From contig SXPJ01000052.1 in assembly GCA_005776395.1 (NCBI GenBank), positions 1 through 55,327 on the forward strand: a stretch of 55,327 nt of DNA, in the 5' to 3' direction. Under the pieces are notes generated by a model. The model did not search any database and was not told the origin of the DNA. It worked only from the letters and a program-made list of their open reading frames with translations. Of the stretch, positions 1 to 7,717 are shown in pieces. The position numbers and the translations under genes were made by a program. Every line of letters starts with the position of its first letter. Position 1 is the stretch's first letter. This stretch comes from Bdellovibrionales bacterium. GTDB taxonomy: Bacteria; Bdellovibrionota; FAC87; UBA2466.

Positions 1-954
1 CGTTATTTGCCTAGTTACCGAGCTATTCGAGAGAAATATTCGTTGTGGGAAATGGCAACGAAACCTGAAATTGCAGCCCAAGTTAGCCTTTTGCCGGTAC
101 ATGAACTTCCAGTGGATGCGGTGATATTTTTTTCGGATATTTTGACACTGCCGTATGGTTTAGGTTTGCCTGTTATCATGAAAGAGTCGATAGGACCCGT
201 GATTGAAACTCCACTACGCACTTTGAATTCTTTTCAAGTATTCAGGGATTTTAATCCCTCTAATCATACTCAGTTTGTAGGAGAGACTCTTAAAATTATT
301 AAAAATGAATTATCTTCTGAAAAGGCGCTCTTAGGATTTGCAGGAGCCCCCTGGACGGTTGGAGCCTATCTTATCGAGGGAAAAGCTAATCGAAATTTCG
401 AGCAGATCAAATCATGGATGCATACAGCGCCCGAAGAATTAACAGTCTGCTTAGAACTATTGGGTGAAGCGACCTTGCGATATCTAGAGTGGCAGCATGA
501 GTCAGGCGCTAATATGGTTCAACTTTTCGATACCTGGATAGGGCATATGCCTAAATGGTTCTTCGAAGGCTATTACATCAAAGTTTTAAATAGGATCTTT
601 TCTGGCCTTAAATCCAAGGGAATTCCTGCTATCTATTTCACTAAACACTCGACCCATTTGACTTCATTAATGGCCTCATTGCCTGTTTCTGGTTTTAGTG
701 TGGATGAGATTGAGTCTTTAACCGATTTAGATAAAAAATTTCCACAGTCCGTTTTTTTGCAAGGGAATTTAGATCCTGTAATTTTATTAAAGGGGACCCA
801 TGGTCAGGTTCGACTTAAAACTCGGCTTCTTGTTAAAGAGGCTAGTAGTTTAAATAGAAGGGTCGTTATGAATCTTGCTCACGGCATTTTACCGGGCACA
901 CCCGTTGAAAATGCGAGGGCTTTTATCGAGGAGTCGATAAGCTTATGGGTTTAA
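1..954 (+). CDS. hemE: Uroporphyrinogen decarboxylase, 5'-truncated by window edge
   Basis: Decarboxylates the four acetate side chains of uroporphyrinogen III to give coproporphyrinogen III in cytoplasmic haem synthesis. The open frame runs through base 1 (RYLPSYRAIREKY), which matches the end of the family's N-terminal RQAGRYLPEYR motif, so roughly 25-30 residues lie upstream; a TTG at base 7 is internal, not the start. The FFSDILTLPYGLG segment and the C-terminal NLAHGILPGTPVENARAF segment are characteristic. The stop overlaps the hemN start by 10 bases, indicating a haem operon. Confidence 0.95.
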   Translation, partial: RYLPSYRAIREKYSLWEMATKPEIAAQVSLLPVHELPVDAVIFFSDILTLPYGLGLPVIMKESIGPVIETPLRTLNSFQVFRDFNPSNHTQFVGETLKIIKNELSSEKALLGFAGAPWTVGAYLIEGKANRNFEQIKSWMHTAPEELTVCLELLGEATLRYLEWQHESGANMVQLFDTWIGHMPKWFFEGYYIKVLNRIFSGLKSKGIPAIYFTKHSTHLTSLMASLPVSGFSVDEIESLTDLDKKFPQSVFLQGNLDPVILLKGTHGQVRLKTRLLVKEASSLNRRVVMNLAHGILPGTPVENARAFIEESISLWV

Positions 955-2309
955 AAGAGCTAATAAAAAAATATTCAACCTCTGGCCCTCGTTATACTTC
1001 CTATCCTACAGCTCCGCAGTGGGTAGAAACCCTTGAAATTGATTCGTATCGAGAGCAACTTAAGAAGATCTTTTCAGAGAAAACCGAGCCGATTTCACTT
1101 TATATTCACATTCCTTTTTGTGAGGCTCTTTGTTACTACTGCGGTTGTAATATTCAGATAACTAAAGACCACTCGAGAAGTCGGTCCTATTTACAGGCTT
1201 TAATTCAGGAATTAAAAACTGTAACAGGAGTGATGAAAACACGGCAAACTCTCTCTCAAATCAGCTGGGGGGGCGGAACTCCTACTTTTATGACTTGCAA
1301 GGAGATTGAAACTCTTCACCAGGCAACTTTGGAGGTTTTTGATATAGCTGAAGGGGCTGAAGTTAGTATTGAGATTGATCCTAGAGTTACAACTCGAGAA
1401 CAACTTTCCACTTTAAGACGACTTGGATTTAATCGAGTGAGTTTGGGAGTGCAGGACTTTAATGAGGCGGTACAAAAAGCGGTTAACAGAATTCAATCGG
1501 TAGAACTCACTTGCGAGATGCTCAACTACTGTCGAGAAGTGGGGTTTCAAGGGATTAATTTTGATCTCATGTACGGGTTGCCTCTTCAAACTAGGGACTC
1601 CTTCCATAAAACACTGGAACAGGTCATTTCGTTAAGACCTGATAGAATAGCGCTTTATAATTATGCCCATCTTCCCTCGTTAAGACCTCATCAGAAGATC
1701 ATGGATCAGTTTGAAATGCCTGATATTCACGATCGATTGGCTATTTTTACTGAAGCCTATCAGGAATTTACGCAAAATGGATATCGGTCGATAGGGATGG
1801 ATCACTTTGCGCTTGAAACAGACGAGCTTTTTTTGGCAATAGAGAAAGAAACTCTTTACCGTAATTTTATGGGGTACACGGTTAAGCGAGGCTCGGCAAT
1901 GATAGGCATTGGCGCTTCAGCGATTGGGGAAGTGGGTGGAAGTTATTTCCAAAACATTCGAGAAGCTAAGATCTATGAAGAGAGCGTGGTTTCCCAGGGG
2001 CTTGCTTCTTTTAGAGGGTGTCTACTCACTCAGGATGATGAGGAACGCAAGTGGATTATTCAGCAGTTGATGTGCAAATTTATTTTAAGATTTTCAGATT
2101 ACAAGGCTCTTTTCGGTAAAGATTTTAAATCTCAATTCGAAAAAGAGCTGAAAGATTTGAGTGATTTTAGCAGTGAGGGGATTTTAACTGTAAGTTTCGA
2201 GGCTATTTCCATTTCTGATCTAGGAAGAGTCTTTATTCGAAATATTGCGATGGTCTTTGATGCTTACCTTACTGTGCCAACCAAGGCGACCTATTCAAAA
2301 ACTCTATGA
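945..2309 (+). CDS. hemN: Oxygen-independent coproporphyrinogen III dehydrogenase
   Basis: Radical-SAM enzyme that oxidatively decarboxylates coproporphyrinogen III to protoporphyrinogen IX without oxygen. The 4Fe-4S motif CxxxCxxC is at residues 59, 63 and 66 within IHIPFCEALCYYCGC, and the additional Cys68 is the one conserved in true HemN. GGGTP (SAM binding) follows the WGGG segment. Length (454 residues) is that of the E. coli enzyme, so it is the true HemN rather than the shorter HemW. It overlaps hemE by 10 bases upstream and the next gene by ATGA downstream. Confidence 0.95.
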   Translation: MGLKELIKKYSTSGPRYTSYPTAPQWVETLEIDSYREQLKKIFSEKTEPISLYIHIPFCEALCYYCGCNIQITKDHSRSRSYLQALIQELKTVTGVMKTRQTLSQISWGGGTPTFMTCKEIETLHQATLEVFDIAEGAEVSIEIDPRVTTREQLSTLRRLGFNRVSLGVQDFNEAVQKAVNRIQSVELTCEMLNYCREVGFQGINFDLMYGLPLQTRDSFHKTLEQVISLRPDRIALYNYAHLPSLRPHQKIMDQFEMPDIHDRLAIFTEAYQEFTQNGYRSIGMDHFALETDELFLAIEKETLYRNFMGYTVKRGSAMIGIGASAIGEVGGSYFQNIREAKIYEESVVSQGLASFRGCLLTQDDEERKWIIQQLMCKFILRFSDYKALFGKDFKSQFEKELKDLSDFSSEGILTVSFEAISISDLGRVFIRNIAMVFDAYLTVPTKATYSKTL

Positions 2310-3079
2310 ATTTTTTTAAATGGTTAGGACAAAGTAACTCGGTTGTTTTAGAGTTTGACCATATCAATGATTCTGAACTAGAAACCTTTGAGGGGCAGAT
2401 TGAGGAAGTTGAAAAGTATTACCAGTTTTCAAAGTTAGAAGAGATTGGGCTTAGAGTTAAACTTGGCAAGCGTCAGGGATTTGCAGCGATCCTTTTTAAA
2501 AATCCGAGAAAGAGTGTTTTACTCCGTATAGTTCCTTTTCTTGTGGGTAAAAAAATTCCATTTACTATATTTCTCAGAACTGACTGTGTCGGTTTAAATA
2601 AACTCCCGCATGATGAGGAGTTAAATTTCTACTCACAAAAATATCCCGAAAAATTGACTCAAGAGGTTTTAGAGCAGAAAAAGAAAATATTGTGGAACTC
2701 CCCAGATGAAATCGAAACCTTCTTGAGATCGTTAAGAAAAGAGATGGGGCCTTTGCCGTTGGAGCTTATCGATCCGACCTTTTTCTTTTCTACTTGGGGT
2801 AAATTGATTGAGCTTCCCAAGGAGTTGGTTGAGTGGGGAATTACTTTATATGTTTCCTCTAATCAACGTTCTGTTGTAGAGAACGAAATATTATTTATGC
2901 GACAACAGTTAGGTGTGCTTCCTAGGGTGGCAAGAGTGGCGCAATTTACTCAGGACGCAGTGTGGAATGAAACTTCTTTAAGCCAGCTTAATATAGCGGC
3001 TTGTGTTACAGGCAGCTATGGGGCTGTGACGCGGGAAAGCCAATGGTGGGATCTTTCAGTTTGGCGTTTTTCGACTTGA
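2306..3079 (+). CDS. Hypothetical protein, possible polysaccharide-deacetylase-like fold
   Basis: 257 residues, translationally coupled to hemN through an ATGA overlap. No signal peptide. Two stretches recall a degenerate NodB-type fold: VVLEFDHI near the N-terminus, and a segment around residues 75-110 (SVLLRIVPFLVGKKIPFTIFL) spaced like the 'fLv.kgiPaTiFl' part of polysaccharide deacetylases. The Asp-Asp/His-x3-His metal motif is not recognisable, so it may be an inactive relative or unrelated. A haem-related job is only suggested by position. Confidence 0.6.
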   Translation: MNFFKWLGQSNSVVLEFDHINDSELETFEGQIEEVEKYYQFSKLEEIGLRVKLGKRQGFAAILFKNPRKSVLLRIVPFLVGKKIPFTIFLRTDCVGLNKLPHDEELNFYSQKYPEKLTQEVLEQKKKILWNSPDEIETFLRSLRKEMGPLPLELIDPTFFFSTWGKLIELPKELVEWGITLYVSSNQRSVVENEILFMRQQLGVLPRVARVAQFTQDAVWNETSLSQLNIAACVTGSYGAVTRESQWWDLSVWRFST

Positions 3080-3103
3080 AAAAAAGAGGCTGAGGGATAA
3101 AAT
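3076..3103 (+). promoter_or_regulatory. Sigma70-type promoter for the 81-residue basic protein gene
   Basis: TTGAAA (3076-3081), 16-base spacer, TAAAAT (3098-3103): each hexamer matches consensus at 5 of 6 positions. The -35 overlaps the stop codon of the preceding gene and the start codon follows about 57 bases after the -10. Confidence 0.55.
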
Positions 3104-3160
3104 TTAATCTTCCGTCGATAAAAAAAGGCGGTTTATTAGAAGCAATTTACCGGAGGAAAC

Positions 3161-3406
3161 ATGGCAACCAAAGTGGCAAAAGTCGGAATCAAGAAAGAAG
3201 AAGGTTGGTTATATTATCTTGATAAAAAGGGAAATGTATCTCGAGCCAAAATGGGTCGAGGACGAAAGCCTTCTAAAGTGAAACCTCAAATGGTTGAGAA
3301 GGTTGGGGTAAAAAGAGAAGTGGGCTATCTATATTTTATCGACAAGCAAGGGGATGTTTCCAAGGCTAAACTCTCTCGTCGAGGCAGAAAGAAAAAGAGA
3401 AAATAA
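3161..3406 (+). CDS. Small basic two-repeat protein
   Basis: 81 residues, strongly Lys/Arg rich. Two copies of the same ~28-residue unit are visible: KVGIKKEEGWLYYLDKKG (residues about 7-24) and KVGVKREVGYLYFIDKQG (about 47-64), each followed by (N/D)VS(R/K)AK and a basic GRGRK/RRGRK patch. The pattern (aromatic-rich beta strand plus charged tail) suggests a nucleic-acid- or polyanion-binding protein, but no family is recognised. A strong GGAGG ribosome binding site precedes ATG. Own promoter and terminator make it a monocistronic, probably well expressed gene. Confidence 0.85.
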   Translation: MATKVAKVGIKKEEGWLYYLDKKGNVSRAKMGRGRKPSKVKPQMVEKVGVKREVGYLYFIDKQGDVSKAKLSRRGRKKKRK

Positions 3407-3433
3407 GAAAATAAGATTTTAAAGTTTTAAATG

Positions 3434-3464
3434 AGCGTGGACTCTTGGAGTCCACGCTTTTTTT
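3434..3464 (+). terminator. Rho-independent terminator after the 81-residue protein gene
   Basis: Perfect 11-bp stem AGCGTGGACTC / GAGTCCACGCT with loop TTG, followed by seven T residues (3458-3464, the first of which closes the stem). Confidence 0.92.
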
Positions 3465-3470
3465 GTTCTA

Positions 3471-3640
3471 AAGAACAGCAGTTCTCGGTGAATAAATTTT
3501 GAGGCTAATTGAGGAGTGCTGGAAAAACCTTTTCGCAGAGTCTCGGTGTGCCATTGGGGTAATTTTATGATGGTTCATTCAAATTTTTGAATGACTCCAC
3601 TTTTGTCATGCGCTGTGGCTCACCGAGAATTGCTGCTTAA
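3471..3640 (+). ncRNA. Candidate structured RNA with mutually exclusive hairpins
   Basis: Most of the ~300 bases between the terminator and pruA form nested inverted repeats. AGCAGTTCTCGGTGA (3477-3491) can pair with TCACCGAGAATTGCTGCT (3620-3637). A second upstream copy, CTCGGTGTGCCAT (3542-3554), can pair with GTGGCTCACCGAG (3615-3627; 12 pairs including one G-U and one T-T mismatch). The two pairings share the 3' arm. A further hairpin TGGTTCATTCAA/TTGAATGACTCCA occupies 3571-3598. This could be a free small RNA (a 6S-like rod with open and closed forms) or a 5' leader switch of pruA. No family assigned; strand is assumed from the pruA direction. Confidence 0.4.
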
Positions 3641-3703
3641 AGAGATCCCAGGTTGTCACCCCTTTGCGGGCTATGTTATTGATAAGTATTGATTGGAGAC
3701 TTC

Positions 3704-5329
3704 ATGAATCACTGTATTTCTCAAAGCCCGACCCCTAAAAATGAACCTGTTTTAAATTATGCTCCCGACTCTTTAGAAACTAAGGATCTTAAGACCTCTC
3801 TCAGAGCCTTATCGGGAAGCGAAACAGAGGTTCCTCTCGTCATTAACGGAAAGGCCGTTCGAACAGGAAAAACAGAAACTATAACTCCGCCTCACAAACA
3901 ATCGCACAAGTTGGGCCATTATCATAAGGCTGGACCCGAAGAGGTTAAAGCTGCCATAAGCGGAGCTTTAGCTGTGGCTAAAGATTGGGCTCTGATGCCT
4001 TATGAGGCTAGAGCTGCTATTTTCTTAAAAGCCGCTGAGCTTTTATCTACTAAATATCGTCCTATTCTAAATGCAGCTACGATGTTGGGGCAGAGCAAGA
4101 GCTGTTACCAAGCTGAGATAGATTCCGCCTGTGAGCTCATAGATTTTTTAAGATTTAATGTTCATTTTCAGGAGCAGATGTACTCGATGCAGCCTCTGTC
4201 GGCTCCCGGAATTTGGAACCGCATGGAGTATCGACCTCTTGAAGGTTTTGTCTTTGCTGTGACTCCATTTAATTTTACAGCTATTGCAGGAAATTTAACG
4301 ACTTCAGCAGCCCTGTTAGGAAATGTTGTGGTATGGAAGCCAGCTTCGACTGCGGTCTATTCGGGCCATTTTATTATGAAGCTTTTAGAAGAATCGGGTT
4401 TACCTCCGGGAGTCATTCAGTTTCTTCCAGGAAGTGGGGCCGATGTGGGGGACCTTTGTATTAAAGACAGAAATTTAGCAGGGGTTCACTTCACCGGTAG
4501 TACCGGAGTTTTTCAAGGCATATGGAAAAACATCGGAAATCAAATCCATCAATACCGAAGTTATCCCAGAATCGTAGGAGAAACTGGAGGAAAGGATTTT
4601 GTCTTTGCTCATCCCTCTGCGGATGTAGAAGGTCTTGTGGCTGCAATAGTTAGAGGGGCTTTTGAGTATCAAGGGCAAAAATGTTCGGCAGCTTCGAGAG
4701 CTTATATTCCAAAAAGCATTTGGAAAGAGGTTAAAGAAAAGTTGGTAGCCGAAGTAAAAACTATCAAGGTTGGAGATATCGCCGATTTTACAAATTTTAT
4801 GGGGGCGGTGATCGATAAGAGGTCTTTCGAAAATATTAGAGGTTACATTGATGAGGTTAAGAAGAGCTCTGATGCAGAAATTATTGTGGGTGGCAAATGT
4901 AACGATGAAGAGGGCTACTTCATTGAGCCGACTATCATAGAAACAAAAAATCCAGTTTATCGCACTATGAGTGAAGAGATCTTTGGACCCGTCATGACTA
5001 TCTATGTTTACGAAGATAATAAATTTGAAGAGACCTTAAAAATCTGTGACGAGACATCTCCCTATGCTTTAACGGGTTGTATTTGGGCGCAAGATAGAGC
5101 CGCTATTGTGATTGCTCTTAAAAAACTGTCTCAAAGTGCAGGCAACTTCTATATTAATAACAAACCTACTGGGGCTGTCGTTGGGCAACAACCCTTTGGT
5201 GGTGCTAGAGGTTCGGGAACCAATGATAAGGCGGGAAGCTTGCTCAATCTTTTAAGATGGGTTTCAGTAAGAACAGTTTCTGAAACCTTTACACCTCCTA
5301 GAAACTATCGCTATCCCTACATGGCTTAA
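3704..5329 (+). CDS. pruA: L-glutamate gamma-semialdehyde (P5C) dehydrogenase
   Basis: NAD-dependent aldehyde dehydrogenase of proline catabolism, oxidising glutamate semialdehyde to glutamate. Catalytic Cys327 lies in GQKCSAASR and the general base Glu293 in GETGGKDF; TPFNFTAIAGN and NVVVWKPAS form the NAD site. The sequence resembles the stand-alone ALDH4 type (about 540 residues), not a PutA fusion; no proline dehydrogenase gene lies in the window. The start chosen is ATG 3704 behind TTGGAGA (3693-3699); an in-frame TTG at 3689 lacks a ribosome binding site. It is followed 17 bases later by a peptidase gene. Confidence 0.93.
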   Translation: MNHCISQSPTPKNEPVLNYAPDSLETKDLKTSLRALSGSETEVPLVINGKAVRTGKTETITPPHKQSHKLGHYHKAGPEEVKAAISGALAVAKDWALMPYEARAAIFLKAAELLSTKYRPILNAATMLGQSKSCYQAEIDSACELIDFLRFNVHFQEQMYSMQPLSAPGIWNRMEYRPLEGFVFAVTPFNFTAIAGNLTTSAALLGNVVVWKPASTAVYSGHFIMKLLEESGLPPGVIQFLPGSGADVGDLCIKDRNLAGVHFTGSTGVFQGIWKNIGNQIHQYRSYPRIVGETGGKDFVFAHPSADVEGLVAAIVRGAFEYQGQKCSAASRAYIPKSIWKEVKEKLVAEVKTIKVGDIADFTNFMGAVIDKRSFENIRGYIDEVKKSSDAEIIVGGKCNDEEGYFIEPTIIETKNPVYRTMSEEIFGPVMTIYVYEDNKFEETLKICDETSPYALTGCIWAQDRAAIVIALKKLSQSAGNFYINNKPTGAVVGQQPFGGARGSGTNDKAGSLLNLLRWVSVRTVSETFTPPRNYRYPYMA

Positions 5330-5346
5330 CTCACAAAGGATGCTTA

Positions 5347-7098
5347 ATGAAACAATTAACTGTGCTCGTTGTATTTGCTCTTCTTACTGGATGCGTTTCT
5401 AAGGAGTTGGAGATCAGTAAAGAAAATACAGGTGTGTTGCTTGGTCAATTTTGGGTTCAAAAATTTGAAAAGTTCCTAAAAGAAGATTTAGAGAATTACC
5501 AAAATGAAGTGGATCAGGTTAGTCAGGACTATCAAATTGAGCAATGGAGAGTAGAGACTGCAGATCCTGATGCGTCTCAGAAAAAACTTTCTAAATTATT
5601 TGAAGCTCTACAAGCGACTTCGTACAATGCTGGAATTTTAAAAACTGCAATACAGTTTGATAGGGCCGCAGAGACGTTCTCCTTATCTGAGTTTCCTAGT
5701 AAAGCTAAGCTTTCTCGAGTTAGACAGCTTCTTGAGACCTCTATCTTGACCGATGCTAAGATCATTGCAAAGGAGAAGACGAATCAGGATCGTCAAGAGG
5801 CTCTGATGAATCAAAGCAACAGCTTTAGGATTGAGGTTACTGGTGAGAAGGAACCTATTTCCAAGGCCCTTTATGGGAAAAAATTGAGATCTTTAGAGGA
5901 TAGAAAAGCTCGTCAAGAGCTTTATCAAAAGTTTAATTCCTCTCGGGCTAAAAAATGGACTGAATGGGAATTCCAGGCATTGATAAAAGCACGCAACGAA
6001 GAGGGGCGACTTGCGGGATTTAAAAATTATTATGAGTACCGTTTTTTTAGAGGCCAGCTTAATTATAATAACTATCGAGCCCAGGTTCAGGAGATTAAAA
6101 CTAAACTAGCTCCGAAAGTAAGAAGAGTTTTAGCTCAATTAGGAAAACAATTTAAGATTGATAAAGTTGAAGCCTGGGATATGGGCTATTTACGAGAAAA
6201 ATCCTCCTCTGGAGAGGTTAATGAATTCCTCAAGAAAGTTCCTGAGACAGCAGTTTTAGATATGGCGAGAAGGTTTTACTCGAACCTTGGAATTAATATC
6301 GATAGTTTTAATTTCTTAATGGATCTTTATCCTCGTCCAGGTAAAAACACTCATGCATTTGCTATGGGAGTGGTAGCTCCTCACGTGGATTTTAAGGGAA
6401 ACCTGTTATCTGAGCCCAAACCGGATATTCGATTTTTAGCTAACTTAAAACAACCGGTGAAATGGGAAGATACAAGCACTGTCATTCACGAGTTAGGGCA
6501 TGCCATTCATTATGGAGAGATCCGACAGCCACTGGGAGTTTTGAGAGGTTTCGGTTCAGTAGAAACTGAGGCCATCGCAATGACCTTAGAGCGAATGGCC
6601 GATTCAAAAGAGTTTTTGGAATCTATACTTGGGGAATTTACGGGAGTCTCAAAAGAGAAACTAACTCCTATTTTAAAGAAGCAGATTAAATCAGCTCAGA
6701 TAGAACAGGCTTTTGTTCTTTTAAGACAGGTGTTTTTTAGTGATTTTGAGCATGAGGTTTATCTGAACCCGGATGAAAACTATGCAGCTTTGTGGGCTAA
6801 AATGCATAAAGAATATTGGGGAGTTGAAATCCCAGTAGAGCAAGCCGATTGGGATGTGGAGCATTTCCTTATGGCTCCAGTTTATGTTCAAAATTATGCC
6901 ATCGGAATTTTGATGGTAGAGCAATTCTATGAGTCTATTCTCAAAGAATTTAAAACTGGCTACAAGAGCACTAAAATTGGCGATAAACTTAGGGCTAAAT
7001 ACTTCGCTCCTGGTCTGGAGTTTGATTATTTAGCTCTAACTAAGCTCTTTACCGGAAAGGATTTGACGGCCGAGGCAGCTTTGAGGTTAATCAGGTAG
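5347..7098 (+). CDS. Zinc metallopeptidase lipoprotein (M2/M3-like)
   Basis: Predicted lipoprotein with lipobox LLTGC (Cys16). The peptidase motif HELGHAIHYG gives zinc ligands His381 and His385, with a third Glu at 406 or 408 in GFGSVETEAIAM, 25 or so residues downstream, the spacing of the M2 (ACE-like) and M3 (oligopeptidase) clans. The all-helical, Lys/Glu-rich body and 583-residue length fit a peptidyl-dipeptidase-like enzyme facing the periplasm. Substrate unknown; peptide scavenging from prey or environment is only a guess. It sits between pruA (17-base gap) and gmhA (2-base gap). Confidence 0.88.
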   Translation: MKQLTVLVVFALLTGCVSKELEISKENTGVLLGQFWVQKFEKFLKEDLENYQNEVDQVSQDYQIEQWRVETADPDASQKKLSKLFEALQATSYNAGILKTAIQFDRAAETFSLSEFPSKAKLSRVRQLLETSILTDAKIIAKEKTNQDRQEALMNQSNSFRIEVTGEKEPISKALYGKKLRSLEDRKARQELYQKFNSSRAKKWTEWEFQALIKARNEEGRLAGFKNYYEYRFFRGQLNYNNYRAQVQEIKTKLAPKVRRVLAQLGKQFKIDKVEAWDMGYLREKSSSGEVNEFLKKVPETAVLDMARRFYSNLGINIDSFNFLMDLYPRPGKNTHAFAMGVVAPHVDFKGNLLSEPKPDIRFLANLKQPVKWEDTSTVIHELGHAIHYGEIRQPLGVLRGFGSVETEAIAMTLERMADSKEFLESILGEFTGVSKEKLTPILKKQIKSAQIEQAFVLLRQVFFSDFEHEVYLNPDENYAALWAKMHKEYWGVEIPVEQADWDVEHFLMAPVYVQNYAIGILMVEQFYESILKEFKTGYKSTKIGDKLRAKYFAPGLEFDYLALTKLFTGKDLTAEAALRLIR

Positions 7099-7100
7099 AA

Positions 7101-7691
7101 ATGATGGAAATGACCGAAATTTGGAAAAATGCCCTTCAAGAGGCTCATAATATTTTAACCGATTTTATGAGTAACCCTGCCCAAATTGAAAAGTGTACGG
7201 CGTTTACTAGAAAAATTGTTGAGACCTACAAGAACAATGGCAACATTTTTATCTGTGGAAACGGGGGATCTCATTGCGATGCTATGCACTTTGCGGAGGA
7301 ACTTACCGGCCGTAATCGTTTAGAAAGAAGGCCCTTGGGAGCTCTCGCATTGGGAGATCCTAGCCATCTAACCTGTGTGGGCAATGATTATGGTTTTGAG
7401 TACGTGTTTGCTAGACAGTTTGCGGCTCTGGCTAGAAGAGGGGATCTTTTGATAGGCCTTTCAACCAGTGGTAACTCCAAAAATGTGGGGCTTGCTTTTG
7501 AGGAGGCTAGAGACAGGGGAATTCCAACGGTTGCTTTACTTGGGCGAGATGGGGGAAGTCTTAAAGAAAAGGCCGACCTTGTGATTATTATACCTGCAAA
7601 AACTTCTGATCGAATTCAGGAGATGCATATCAAATTGTTACATACCGTAATTGACACCGCTGAACGAGAGTTGTTTCCACCCTCTTTTTAA
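7101..7691 (+). CDS. gmhA: Phosphoheptose isomerase
   Basis: Converts sedoheptulose 7-phosphate to D-glycero-D-manno-heptose 7-phosphate, the first step toward LPS inner-core heptose. A single SIS domain: CGNGGSHCDAMHFAEEL, LSTSGNSKNV and the C-terminal QEMHIKLLHTVID stretch carry the family's active-site residues. 196 residues is the usual size. Three near-adjacent ATG codons (7101, 7104, 7110) make the exact start uncertain. A heptosyltransferase gene 3 kb away uses the end product of this pathway. Confidence 0.93.
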   Translation: MMEMTEIWKNALQEAHNILTDFMSNPAQIEKCTAFTRKIVETYKNNGNIFICGNGGSHCDAMHFAEELTGRNRLERRPLGALALGDPSHLTCVGNDYGFEYVFARQFAALARRGDLLIGLSTSGNSKNVGLAFEEARDRGIPTVALLGRDGGSLKEKADLVIIIPAKTSDRIQEMHIKLLHTVIDTAERELFPPSF

Positions 7692-7714
7692 TACCTGATT
7701 TAGGGCCAGGTATT
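7690..7714. terminator. Possible terminator between convergent genes
   Basis: AATACCTG / CAGGTATT stem of 8 bp with a 9-base loop directly at the gmhA stop, between convergent genes. The downstream T-tract (TTATT) is poor, so it may be a weak or bidirectional terminator. Confidence 0.45.
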
Positions 7715-7717
7715 TAT

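Noticed and set aside
7-9. TTG as the hemE start
   Set aside because: The frame is open to base 1 and the preceding residues RY match the conserved HemE N-terminal motif, so the gene is cut by the window.
3471-3640. Firm call of 6S RNA
   Set aside because: Size and rod-like pairing would fit, but I cannot verify the conserved central bubble without an Rfam search, so only a structured-RNA candidate is listed.
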